Below are positions 33,791 through 45,153 of a stretch of DNA of 64,000 nt, one piece after another. The stretch spans positions 194,749,887-194,813,886 of the forward strand of contig CP136062.1 in assembly GCA_032622095.1 (NCBI GenBank), written 5' to 3'. The number at the start of each line of letters is the position of its first letter. Within the stretch, counting starts at the first letter, position 1. A program made the position numbers and the translations under genes. This stretch comes from Siphonodentalium dalli. Its lineage: Eukaryota; Mollusca; Scaphopoda; Gadilida; Siphonodentaliidae. The notes beneath the pieces are model-generated. The model was not told where the DNA came from, searched no databases, and saw only the letters and a list, made by a program, of their open reading frames with translations.

Positions 33791-33959
33791 GTACTCGACA
33801 TCTTATACAAGACCCCAACTGTCTAAAAATTATCTACCACGTATTCGGGCCCAATTCAGGGGACTCCCCCCCACCCCATATTGAGACCCATTGTTTCCTA
33901 AGTTTGTTGGGATTGACTCAGTGGTGTTTTTGCGGATATGGCCACATGTTTAATAATTT

Positions 33960-36900
33960 AAACGATTACAGAGGTTGAATGAGGGCCTGCCATGGTCTTC
34001 CATGCGACGTGAGGCTCGATGGGATTCGAATCGAGCAGCAGATGCCGGTGGTGTGTCGGCCCAGGCATCTGGGTAGATGGATGTGATGAGCCCGATGGGA
34101 GTCTACTCGAGCAGATGTGAATGGCGGTGATGTGCTCGATGGGACACGGCTCGAGCGACAGATACTGGTGGTATGTCGGCCCAGCATCCGGTGGAATGAA
34201 TGTGATGTATGGATGTGGTTCACGGGTTAGATCCGGACCAGCAGGCCCCGCCCTCCGGCGATGTGACCGCACAGCAGCTGGAAAGAGAAATTAGACAGGC
34301 ACAGCGAGGGAAACGAAGACATCAGCAAGAGCAGCAAAACAAAACACACGGCCCCTGGGAAACGACGGGGAAGCATAAACGACGGGTGGAGCAAGCCGTG
34401 GATGAGTAAAAGCCGTGGGGTGGGGGGGGGGGGGGGGGCAGAGGCGAAACCGAGGTAGCGGATGAGACATGAGCAGTTGGTGAAGCGGAGGATGTGATGA
34501 GCTCGATGGGAGACGGCTCGAGCAGCAGAGGCCGGTGGGGCGAAGCCCAGGCATCAAGATGCGGGATGAGATGAGCCCGATGGGATACGGCTCGGGCGGC
34601 AGATGCCGGTGGTATGACGGCCCAGGCATAAGCAGCGCATGAAGCGGAAGAGGCGATGAGACATGAGTATTGGATGGTACGAGATGAGGCGGCAGCGGCG
34701 GGCGGGTTGGGGCGGCGGAATAATAAGCAGCGGGCGAAGAAGAGGATGAGATGAGGTGAGCTCGATGGGAATCGACCCGAGCAGCCGATGCTGGTGGAGC
34801 GGCGGCCGAGGCATCGCGGGTGCGGTGAAATGAGCTCGATGGAAAAACGGCTCGAGAGGCAGATGCCGGTGGGTGTCGGCCCGGACATAAGCAGCGCATG
34901 AAGCGAAGATGCGGTGAGGCAGGTATAGCAGGCGAGACGTGAGCTGAGGAAGGAGTGTGAGCGGCGAAGAAGCCGGAGCAACAGCGGGAGCCACTCGGCG
35001 GGGTGGGGGCAGACGCGGCGGGGAAGCAAAAGCGGAAGGTAGGCGGAAGCGGCGGCGATGTATAACCAGCGGGGGAGGCGGCAGCAGCGGGAGCGACGGT
35101 AATGAAAAGCAGCGGTTGAAGCAGACGGTGAGATGAGCTCGATGGGATTCGGCTCGAGCAGCAAAAGCTGGAGGGTAGCGTCCCGGGCAGCTAGGGTGCG
35201 GGATGGGATGAGCTCGATGGGAGACGGCTCGAGCGGCAGATGCCGGTGGTATGTCGACCCGGGCATAAGCAGCGCATGAATATGAAAGTCGGTGAGGTAT
35301 GAGTAGCGGGTGAAGCGAGATCGGCGGGCGATGGCATGAGCGGCGGATAATCCGAATCAGCGGAAGGAGCAGGAAGCGGCAGGGAAGCGGAGGCGGCGGT
35401 GGCGGCAAAAAGGGGAGGAGAGGCGATAGCGGCAATGAGGGAAACTCAGCGGTTGAGGCGAAACTCAGCGGTTGAGGCGTTAGCGGCGGGTAAGCGGTAG
35501 CGGCGGTAATGAGAAGCATCGGGTGAAGCAGAGAATGAAATGAGCTCGATGGGTACCGCTCGAGCAGCGTATGCTGGTGGTGTGTCGGCCCAAGCACAGC
35601 GGGTGCGGGATGAGATGAGCTCGATGGAGGTTCGGCTCGAGCAGCAGATGCTGATGGCGTGGCCAACGCATCGGGTGCGGGATGAAATGAGCTCGATGGG
35701 AGACGGCTCGAGTGGCAGATGCCGGTGGTACGCCGACCCAGGCATAAGCGCGATGTGGAGCGGAAGAGGCGGTGAGGCATGAGTAGCGGTGAACCGTGGC
35801 CACGGGTGGGGTGAGAGCGGCGGAATGGCGGAACCGGCGGGTGGGACAGAAGCGGAAGGCGAGGCAGAAGTAGCACGCGAAGAGAAACGCGGGGAAGACC
35901 AGATACGACGGGAGAGGCGAGGGAGCGGGAGAGGCAGGAGCGGCGGGGACGGATAAGCGGTAGGTGAGACACGGCTGGGGAAGCGCATGCGGGGGGTAAT
36001 GGGAAGCGACGGGCGGGTCGTAAGCGGCGGGTGGAGCGTAAGCGGCGGGTGGAGCGTAAGCGGCGGGTGGAGCGTAAGCGGCGGAAGGAGTGTAAGCGGC
36101 GGAAGTACCGTAAACGGCGGGCGAAGCGGAAGCGACGGGCGAAGCGGAAGCGACGGGCGATGTGGGAGTAGCGAGTGAAGCAGTGCCAGCGGGAGATACA
36201 AGAGCAGCGGGTGATACAGGAGCAGCGGGCGATACCGGAGCAGCGGGCGATACCAGAGTAGCGGGTGATACCAGAGTAGCGGGTGATACAAGCAGCGGGT
36301 GATACAAACAGCGGGTGATACAAGCAGCGGGTGATACAAGCAGCGGGTGATACAAGCAGCGGGCGATACATGACAGCGGGTGATACAGGCAGCGGGTGAT
36401 ACAAGCAGCGGGTGATACAAGCAGCGGGTGATACAAGCAGCGGGTGATACAAGCAGCGGGTGATACAAGCAGCGGGTGATGCAAGAGCAGCGGGTTATAA
36501 CAATAGCAGCAGGCGAGCAAGAGCAGCGGATGGGAAGCTCGATGGGAGGCGGCTCGAGCAGCAACGCTGGTGGTGTGACGGCCCAGTCCACGGATAGCAT
36601 GGATCGAAGAGCTCGACGTGATGCGGCACGAGCAGCAGATGCCGGATAATGTGGGTCCAGACAGAACCAGCGTGTGACGCGTTGGCGGCGTGGGTGGCCG
36701 GAGCAGCGGCTGAAGCCTGAGCGGCGACTCGAAGGTGAAGCAGGTTAAAACAGAAACATCGGGGGGAGGCAAGGAGTGAAGCAAAAACAAACCAAAAACA
36801 AAAACAATTCGGCGGCGGGAGTGGTGTGAGCGGTGAGTGGGGTAGAGACAGCGGTTGGGGCATGAACGGCGGTGACGTATAGGCGGCGGGAGAGGTGGAA

Positions 36901-37100
36901 GCGGAAACGGAGGAGAAGCATCCGCGTCGGATGAAGCATAGCAGGGAGGAGAGCGGAAGCGGAGGGGGAGAGGGGGCGGCAGGAGAGAGGCACCAGTCGC
37001 GATGGGGTAGCACCAGCGGGGGTGGTGGTGAAGAGCCACGAACCGAGAAGAGACGCACCGAGGCGATGAGTTCCACGGGGTAACGAGGGGAGTTATGAAC
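33960..37100. repeat. GC-rich, purine-biased tandem-repeat block
   Basis: Imperfect units of ~80-130 bp contain GAGCTCGATGGGAGACGGCTC and CAGATGCCGGTGGT(A/G)TGTCGG. They grade into short G/A-rich repeats. The plus strand is strongly purine-rich, so all three minus frames stay open for over 1 kb without meaning. An abrupt GC shift is seen against the AT-rich surroundings. Confidence 0.85.
36180..36500 (+). repeat. ~15-16-bp minisatellite (AGCAGCGGGTGATACA)n
   Basis: About 20 near-identical tandem copies of AGCAGCGGGTGATACA lie within the GC-rich block. The translated minus strand yields a periodic peptide, which is an artefact. Confidence 0.93.
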
Positions 37101-37320
37101 GCCGCGCGTGGCGGCGAGCCACCAGCGACAAGAATGAGTCACGCGGCCGCCGGGGGAAGGACGACCGATAGAACCGATGGCCTGGCCACCGTAGGGTGGG
37201 AGGGGGGGGGGGAAATTTTACGTCCTCGCTCTGTGGACAGGAGTTGGAATGGACGGAAGTGGCGATATTTTCTGCGCATGCTCGGAGCGGATAACTCTAT
37301 TTGGCATAAGTGACCTTAGT
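37101..37320. promoter_or_regulatory. CpG-rich edge with NRF1-like site
   Basis: CpG-dense DNA with a poly-G run (~37201) and CTGCGCATGCTCGG (~37271), close to an NRF1 palindrome. It could be a CpG-island promoter, but no downstream gene is visible. It may equally be the edge of the repeat block. Confidence 0.25.
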
Positions 37321-38280
37321 TGTCAGTGATGTTGTAGCTCTGGGAAGTCACACTCCGGAATTCTACGCTTATTGGAGCCAACGCGACTTACCGCTTATTT
37401 GAAGACGTTGAGCTTGTATAAATTGCCACAAGGGTGATTCCTTGTGGCTTCTTAATAGATTTATTTTCATTTTCTAGAGAATATAACTTTCCTTTCAATT
37501 TTTTATTGTCAGATTTCAAATTTGCAAACAGGTTTCAAGTACATCACATGAGGTACCGGTAACTGAATTGTCCCCAGAAGGCCAACTGTTTCAGATTGGA
37601 GATAGGTGTCTTTGGTTTTGCTTTTTGAAGCTTTGAGTTTTCTTATTTTATCATAATTTCTCTAAACTTTGGTGTGAATTGACTTGGGTTTAGTGTTAAA
37701 AAATTGAATAAGATGACAGATTTTGAAATGAAAATGTCTTGAAATGTTTGCAATCTTGGCTTGAATTTTCAAGATCATTAAAGGCGTATTGGACCTATAG
37801 ACTAGCTGTATATATGGTAATTTTATTTTAATTACCAGTATACATGTATTTGAAATTCATGTTGTCCCGATAGTAAACAGATTTAAAAATTAGCTTCGAT
37901 CACTTTTAATTAATTCACATAATATTGACCAAAACCGGTAGCAATTTCATTATATTTTTCTGAGATTTAACTACATGAATAATACACTTTAGACTTGTAG
38001 GCCTGGACACATAACGCATGAGTATGAATTGAACTATTTTGTATATATAATGAAGAATTTAAGGTTCAAATAAATGTCAATAACTTAGTAGCTAGCTCAC
38101 TTGGTGAATCTCAACACAGCTTGCATTCATTAATATTACAGAAATACAATGGTCCATTGGGTCACCATTAGTATGATGAGTTAGTAATAAGAGTAAGTAA
38201 TGAGGTTAAATTTATTCAACAACATTCTAAGAAACAATGAAAAAACTCTCCCTCATTAACGAGTAGCCCCGGATGGAAGC
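37321..38280. other. AT-rich interval without gene
   Basis: No ORF or repeat was recognised. A TTAAAGGCG start-like sequence occurs at 37780 without a matching end. Confidence 0.45.
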
Positions 38281-38309
38281 TACATACTGGGGTCCGAATT
38301 GGCATCTCT

Positions 38310-38480
38310 GGTTTAGACTAGGTTTTATTCTAGACCAGGTTTAACTCCAGTTTAAACTAGGTTTAAGTAGGATTTAAACTTGGTTTTACTGTAGTTAAAC
38401 TAGGTTTTATGGGGGTGAAACTGGGGTTTAGTGTAGTTAAACCCAGTTTTGTGATAAACTCAGTTTAAGTTTGTGGAATT
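38310..38480 (+). repeat. Tandem (TTTAAACTAGGTTTTA)n
   Basis: Degenerate ~20-25-bp units lie in the left arm of the foldback; a shorter set lies at 44636-44682 in the right arm. Confidence 0.75.
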
Positions 38481-39000
38481 CGATCTCAATTGAAACTAGG
38501 TTTTATTGACGTGATAACGATATGGTAATATTACTAATTGTTAGTGGCGAATTGGCTATATAATCAGTATAAGCTTAGATATATATGATTTGTACGCACC
38601 ATACGTCTCGTCTCGAAAATATACCTTTAAATATACTTTGAAAAAACATCAAAGTTAAACCAACCTACCCCAGGTTTTACTAAAACCTAGTTTTTTGGGT
38701 TTAATTATTCGGCCGATTTTTTCCGCCCAATATTGATGTTTCTTCGCGTATATGGGAGAGTTTATTTTGAATTGGGGGATGCGTTTATGCGCGGGCGTTT
38801 GTCACCCAATGTACATGCAGGAGAGTCTTAGTGGAATTCGGGGAGGCGATGTCGGTACTTATGAGATAAATTCTAACAAAATATGTGCCAGTGTGATGGA
38901 TGATTTCTTGCTATATATGTCTGTTTGCAATTCGCTCGTTCGGATGTCGATTTGGCGGCTGAGAGCATGGCGGGATCGGACTGATCAGATTGACACGTTA

Positions 39001-40520
39001 GACACGAACATGACTTTTGAAACTGATTCCTTATTCACAAAAAGGTCTCTTTTGGTCAATTTGACGCATGGGTTGGTGGCCCGCCCAAGAGACACCACAG
39101 CCTTCACCCGGGGGAGGGTAACGGCCACCATGAGGGGGTGGAGTATGGACTATTTTCGAGAACTGTAAGGATTTCGGCCCAATTTGATGGTATGGGTGGG
39201 TGGCTCGCCCCAAATAACCCATAGAAACACCCCACCCTTCACATCCGGTGGGGGGGGGGGGGGGTACCACCCGAGGGGGTGAACGTGGGATATGGACCAT
39301 TTTCGAGACTGGTAAGGATTTCGGCCAATTGACGGCATGGATGGATGGCCCGCTCAAATGTCCCATAGACACAGCCCACCCCTGAACGCTGGGGGAACCA
39401 CCCCAGGAGGTGAAAATGGGGTATGGACCATTTTCGAGAACGGTAAGGATTTCGGTCAATTTGACGTCAGCAGTGTGGGTAGCCCGCTCCAACTACCCCC
39501 TAGAAACACCCTCACCCGGGGGTACCACCCCGATGGGGTATGGACCATTTTCGAGAACGGTGGGTGGCACATCCCAAATGCCTCCAATAGAAACACCCCA
39601 ACCCCCACCGGACCCATTTTCATCCGCTCGGGTAGCACCACCCGCGGTGAGGGTGGGGGTGTTTCTATGGACTATATTTGAAGGCGGGCCGCCCACCAAT
39701 GATGTCATATTGGCCGAAATCCTTACCGTTCTCGATAACGGTCCATACCCCATTCCGACACCCGGTGAGGGTGGGGGTGTTTCAATGGGGTATTTGGGGC
39801 GGGCCACCTACAGATGCCGTAATATTGACCAACAGAGGCATGTTTTTGCGAATAATGAATAAAATGCTCCATACCCCATTTTCAGCCCAGCAGGGTGGTA
39901 CCATCCAGGGATGAGGGTAGGTGTCTATATGGGATATTTGGAGCGGGCCACACACCCCTGTCGTCAAATTGGCCGAAATCCTTACCGTTCTCGAACATGG
40001 TTCATATCCCTTCTTCACCCCTCGGGTGGTAACATATCCACCCCCGCATGTGAGGGGTGGGGTGTTTATATGGGTTATTTGAGGTACCCTTCCCCGGGAG
40101 TGAGGGTTGGGGTGTTTCTATTCGGTATTTGGGCGTACCCAATTTCCACCTCCTCTTGTGGCACCCCCCCCCCCCCCGATGAGGGTGTGTAGGGTTGGTT
40201 ATATGGTGTATTTTGATCGTGCCACCCACGCCTGCTGCCAAATTAATTCCTAAATTCCTAAATCCTTACCGTTCTCGAAAATGGTCCATACCCCTGTTAT
40301 CCCGGGGTGAGGGTGGTGTTTCTATCGGGTAATTTGGGCGAGCCACCCATTCATACCGTCAAATTCGCCGAAATCCTTCCCGTTCTCAAAAATGGTCCAT
40401 ACCCCATTTTCACCCGTCCGGATGGTACCCCCGGGGTGGTGGTGTTTCTATGGGGTATATGTGGCGGGCCCCCACCCATGCCTCAAGAGATATGTTTGAG
40501 TTCCAAAAGTCATGTTCGTC
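39001..40520. mobile_element. 1.5-kb palindromic minisatellite element
   Basis: The inverted ends are ACGAACATGACTTTTG (~39004) and CAAAAGTCATGTTCGT (~40505). Between them ~140-bp units with TTCGAGAACGGTAAGGATT run forward (39040-39640) and then in reverse (39660-40490), so the array turns around at ~39640. Confidence 0.75.
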
Positions 40521-40875
40521 CATGATATTAAATAATATCTAACCGCTATACAACAGACCGTGCATTCGTCGTGATTTCTCAAAGCGCACGGGTTATTATT
40601 CCCCTGATTAGGAGATTATATAGCGACAACAGGTCGCGTCACCGGACAATGCATTGACAAGTAGCGATAATAAACAGACAGACCACGCATCCTACCCTTG
40701 CAATTGGACAAGTGTGGCCCACTGGTAACGCAATCGACCAAATCTATGTCGTCCCAGCGGTGGAGAAAAACTTGGTTTTATTACTAAAACTACGGAAGCC
40801 TATTAGGGCCATTAAATTTTTGTTATATATTCATTAAAATATTTCCTTTTTTACTTTCTTTTTTTTACTTTCCAC

Positions 40876-41231
40876 CTGGGAGATAACTTTTCTCCCGGGA
40901 ATTAACTTTTCTCCCAGGGAGATAACTTATCTCCCATGGAGTAAACTTTTCTCCCGGGAATTAACTTATCTCCCTGGGAGAAAACTTTTCTCCCGGGAAT
41001 TAACTTTTCTCCCAGGGAGATAACTTATCTCCCAGGGAGATAACTTATCTCCCAGGGAGATAACTTTTCTCCCGGGAATTAACTTATCTCCCTGGGAGAA
41101 AACTTTTCTCCCTGGAATTAACTTATCTCCCTGGGAGAAAAATTTTCTCCCGGGAATTAACTTTTCTCCCAGGGAGATAACTTTTCTCCCGGGAATTAAC
41201 TTTTCTCCCAGGGAGAAAACTTTTCTCCACC
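40876..41231. repeat. Array of short palindromes (left)
   Basis: About 18 copies of ~20-bp units such as CTTTTCTCCCGGGAATTAA and CTTATCTCCCAGGGAGATAA, each itself palindromic (CCCGGG, CCCWGGG). It is followed by ACCGGTGGAAAATCACGTGAT. Confidence 0.95.
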
Positions 41232-41382
41232 GGTGGAAAATCACGTGATCTTACATGCAGCACGTGATAGGTGTAGTGTGGATTACACTCGACATTCCAG
41301 CTGTTTTCATTGTTATTATCATCGCAAGTCTTTCGTATCATGGATGTATGTGTCGGTACTCTAAAAATATGACCAGTGTTAA

Positions 41383-41873
41383 AGGCACGAGAGGTCTTAA
41401 TTGTCGAAAATGTTCATATTTGTTCCAAACAGCGTAAACTGAAAAACATTAAAACGCATAGTTTCGTTCATATATACCATGATCATCGCGTAAACAGCAT
41501 GTTATCATAAAGACATATTATAGTTTACCTAAGCCAGAGCCTGATTGCGTTACAGAAGACAGCACAATGCTACTGGCTAATCACACACAAATGACAGAAA
41601 CGCTCTTTATTAGTTCCATATCAGGAATTCACCAACAAATAACGCTCTTTATGTTTACCATCATAATATAAACAAACACCAGAAAAGTAACTTTTTCTGC
41701 TTTTGTTTACATAACAATGGTCAAATATATGACAATAACATACTGTTTATGCGATATTTCTTATTTGTATACGGACAAAGTCTGTCTATATTTTGATGTT
41801 CTTTCTGTTTGTGGCGGTTTTTGACGGGTGAAATATTTTCACAGGATACCCACCGCCAAGGCCAACCGTACCT
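41383..41873 (-). mobile_element. TTAA-flanked MITE, copy 3 (inverted)
   Basis: This 491-bp element has AGGCACGAG and CCGTACCT ends, with TTAA at 41379-41382 and 41874-41877. It lies just inside the left foldback arm. The paired AACGCTCTTTAT motifs are at ~41599 and ~41642. Confidence 0.88.
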
Positions 41874-42711
41874 TTAAAGTTCTCCTGATGTTATTTAACT
41901 TATTTATAGTGATATGTGAAGCACACCCACCACAATACATACCTTTGGACACAGTGAACCACAGTAGAGAATAGAAATAATAGAAAGATATTTTAGCCTT
42001 GGATTTGAATACATCGAAATATTATGTTTTCTTCATTTGTACCATGGCATAACAATGAGTTTGCGACATTTGAAGAGAATTCTGAAATCGATGGGCCTGA
42101 CACGGAGAAAATTCAAGGCTATCGGCTATAGAAGCTGAGTTAAATAACACAGGCAGTGATCTCGGGTATAGGGCAATGCACGCTAGATTATTATTTTACC
42201 ACCTCGATGTTATCTGTTAATTTAATGTTGCGTCACTTCATAAAGAGTGTTTAAGGATGCCGTGGATACGTTATGCATTCAATAGAATCGTTTCGCCATG
42301 TCATTATAAAGAGCGTTTAATGTTATGTACCCATTGTTTCGCCACAAACACGTGCTATAGGACCAATTTAGATCGATTTGGTGCATTTCACGACCACCGG
42401 TAGTCCAAAATAGAGCCACCACTATACTAGCGATGGTCAGTATATTTTAGACTAGAGTCCAGGGTCCGCGACAGCCATGGCACATATTCACAAAAAATAT
42501 ATAATAATCAATCGGATTAAGCAGCATTTGATACGAAGGTAACTTTATAGTTAATGGCGAAATATCATGATTTCATAACAACATAACATGGTCCAATACT
42601 ATAAACGGTCAAACACCCCGACTCTTCCCAATTCCAGCCATATCCTCAGTTCCTGGATGTCTTCTACGACCAGGCACAGGTCTGGTGTCTGCGTCGACTA
42701 CAGAATGCTAC

Positions 42712-43990
42712 ACCAGGCACAGGTCCCCTGGTGTGACAACACTACCATGAGTATATACCTTAATACAAGGTTTATATCTATCCGACCTATATTGAGCATA
42801 GATTCGCTTGCGATAAAAAGTCATCAATATCCCCTGTGAAAATATAATGCCGCATACCAAGTTCTTTAGACCATGTTCGCACCTTTAATTTGGTGTATCT
42901 CACACATCGATACGTGCAAGATCGCCAAAGATATATATGCATATGTGCACACTTTCAAAATCAGACAAACCCCTGAACAGATTCCCATCAAATATAGCAC
43001 AGTAGCACTGCATAATTTACTCTGCTGAGGTCACACAGACAGGGCCATCAGTGGTGAATCATTGTGACAAGTGGAATTCTGCAGTAGTACTATGCTATAT
43101 TTGATGGGAATCTGTTCAAGGGTTTGTCTGGATTTGAAAGTGTGCACACATTCAGATATATCTTTGGTGATCGTACACGTATCGATGCAAGAGATACAAC
43201 AAATTAAAGGTGTGAATATGGTCTAAAGAACTGGGGATGTGACATTATCTTATGTACAGAGGATATTGATGAATTTAGATTGCAAGTGAGTCTATGCTCA
43301 ATATAGGTCTGACATATATAAACCTTGTATTAAAGGGATACGGTACCCAAATGTTGTTGTTGGTTTCTATAGTCTCTGAGTCGGAGAATAAGGTAACAAT
43401 TTTTCCATTATTTGAAAGTATGTTGAGTACGAAGTAGTGTTACGGATGGCAAATTTACCGGAATGCAAAAATACAAATTGTTCTTGTCGAGTAATTTTTG
43501 TACAGTTTTCAACCAAATGTATCAAATAAAAGTTATGTTATATATGCATACTAGTCACATGTGCTCATATATGTTATTGTATCGTCACTAGTCAGTGAGT
43601 GGCTTGAGTATTCTCCCCGTATCAGCATAATGTTTCAAACGGTCGTGTGTGCAATGGGTTTACTATACTAGTCCAGTATTCCTCAATTATAATTTGATTA
43701 CGTCTTGTACAAGGAAATTCGTATTTTAATTTACGCCATTTTATGGCTCCAGCCATAAATTCAATTTATATTAAATTATTAACTTTTAAATTATTAAATT
43801 TTAAGATAGCCTATTAACCTGAGCGTTTACAGAATACATCTTCGACTCAAATTACTTATGTTTCTATATATTATCGATAACAGATCGTTGTTATCACCGG
43901 AAATTTATTGAAAATGGCGTACAGTACCCCTTTAATGTATATACTTATGGTAGTGTTGTCGCACCAGGGACATGTGACACCAGGCGCTAA
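42712..43990. mobile_element. Hairpin element interrupted by a MITE
   Basis: The left arm (42712-43010) and right arm (43090-43333 plus 43936-43990) are inverted copies. Matched blocks are ACCAGGCACAGGTCCC, ACACTACCAT, AATACAAGGTTTATAT, GATTCCCATCAAATATAGCA. The right arm is split by the TTAA MITE at 43334-43931. Confidence 0.82.
43334..43931. mobile_element. 598-bp TTAAAGGG MITE nested in hairpin arm
   Basis: It has inverted ends AGGGATACGGTACCC and GTACAGTACCCCT, with TTAA at 43330-43333 and 43932-43935. Removing it in thought restores pairing of the hairpin arm, so it inserted after the hairpin element. Confidence 0.85.
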
Positions 43991-44135
43991 ACATTGGCGC
44001 GTTATATATTGACTGTCAAAATTTTTTTTCGCGCCAGGACATCAGACAATGACACGTGACAGGTGTATTTTAACCGTAGGAGGATATGTTTGAATGTGAT
44101 CGGTTACGTGAAACATCACGTGATTTTCCACCACG

Positions 44136-44488
44136 GGAGAAAAGTTAATTCCCGGGAGATAAGTTATCTCCCTGGGAGAAAAGTTAATTCCCGGGAGAAA
44201 AGTTTTCTCCCTGGGAGATAAGTTTTCTCCCTGGGAGATAAGTTAATTCCCGGGAGAAAAGTTTTCTCACAGGGAGATAAGTTAATTCCCGGAAGAAAAG
44301 TTATCTCCCTGGGAGATAAGTTATCTCCCTGGGAGATAAGTTATCTCCCTGGGAGAAAAGTTAATTCCCGGGAGAAAAGTGTTCTCCCTGGGAGATAAGT
44401 TTTCTCCCTGGGAGATAAGTTAATTCCCGGGAGAAAAGTTTTCTCCCAGGGAGATAAGTTATTTCCAGGGAGATAAGTTATCTCCCAG
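44136..44488. repeat. Array of short palindromes (right)
   Basis: This is the inverted partner of 40876-41231, with GGGAGAAAAGTTAATTCCC-type units. Together they could form a ~3-kb-loop stem whose arms also self-fold. Confidence 0.95.
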
Positions 44489-44699
44489 GTGGAAAGTAAA
44501 AAAAAGAAAGTAAAAAGGAAATATTTTAATGAATATATATAAAAAATTAAATAAAAAAGGAAATATTTTAATGAATATATAACAAAAATTAAATGGCCCT
44601 AATAGGCTTCCGTATAAAACCCATATTACTAAAAACCCAGTTTAAACTGGTAGTTTAAACTAGGTCTAAACTGGAGATGCCGATTCGGACCTGGCAGTT

Positions 44700-45153
44700 T
44701 ACACATGTAGCCCACTAATAATCCAGAGAAAATGTAATACATTTTAGAGACCCATTGATATAACATCCTGTAATTAACCTGCAATTTGTTTTCTCCATTT
44801 TAAGGATAACACGATAGACTTCCGAGCTCCCAACCAGGACTCTCCCACTTTGGACAAGCTACATATCAGACCAAACAGTTTGCTTCGTAACTTCAGACCT
44901 ATTTGATTTGATGCCTCTCTAGTAGGCACAGGCGCCTCTTGGACACACGACCATCTATCTGGCCGAACATGTTTTTTTTCGAGATGGCGCGGGTTTATTA
45001 TAAAATAATTGTGTTAGTGGCATGGTTTTTTTAGGCACCAATTTCCACGAAGTCTCTATGAAGCCACATTGGTTTTAATTACATCTGCAGCTTGTGATGA
45101 AAGCGATGGATCGCAGTATTTACCCCCGGGTAACAGATCGACTACTCGGCCTG
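44700..45153. other. Interval without gene
   Basis: No gene or repeat was recognised between the foldback and the next TIR element. Confidence 0.4.

Larger units (their letters stand above)
38288..44693. mobile_element. 6.4-kb foldback element with nested insertions
   Basis: The outer ends are inverted: GTCCGAATTGGCATCTC at left and GAGATGCCGATTCGGAC at right. Next come TTTAAACTAGGTTT repeats. The left arm is then interrupted by the 39.0-40.5-kb element and resumes at ~40770 (AAGCCTATTAGGGCC, pairing with GGCCCTAATAGGCTT at ~44594). Inverted arrays of short palindromes follow on each side. There is no coding sequence of its own. Confidence 0.7.

Noticed and set aside
34015-34050. GGGATTCGAATCG resembling a tRNA B box
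   Set aside because: It is one variant of the repeated GATGGGAGACGGCTCGAG unit, and most units do not keep the B-box bases.
36180-36500. Possible CRISPR-like array of short repeats
   Set aside because: The units are directly contiguous with no unique spacers, and the context is eukaryotic.
34291-37142. Minus-strand ORFs of 632, 519, 384, 314 and 215 aa
   Set aside because: All three minus frames are open over the same GC-rich tandem repeats. The peptides are periodic low-complexity products of the 15-bp and ~100-bp units, with no domain and no single preferred frame.
38752-39168. 138-aa plus-strand ORF
   Set aside because: Its second half is the 140-bp minisatellite and the first half has no recognisable domain, so chance is the better explanation.
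40966-41341. Periodic ORFs of the LIPGRKV(F/I)S type
   Set aside because: They are a direct translation of the 20-bp palindrome array, and the repeat explains the open frame.
40876-44488. Possible pair of retroviral LTRs
   Set aside because: The two blocks are inverted, not direct, and consist of palindromic micro-units, so a foldback element is the better reading.
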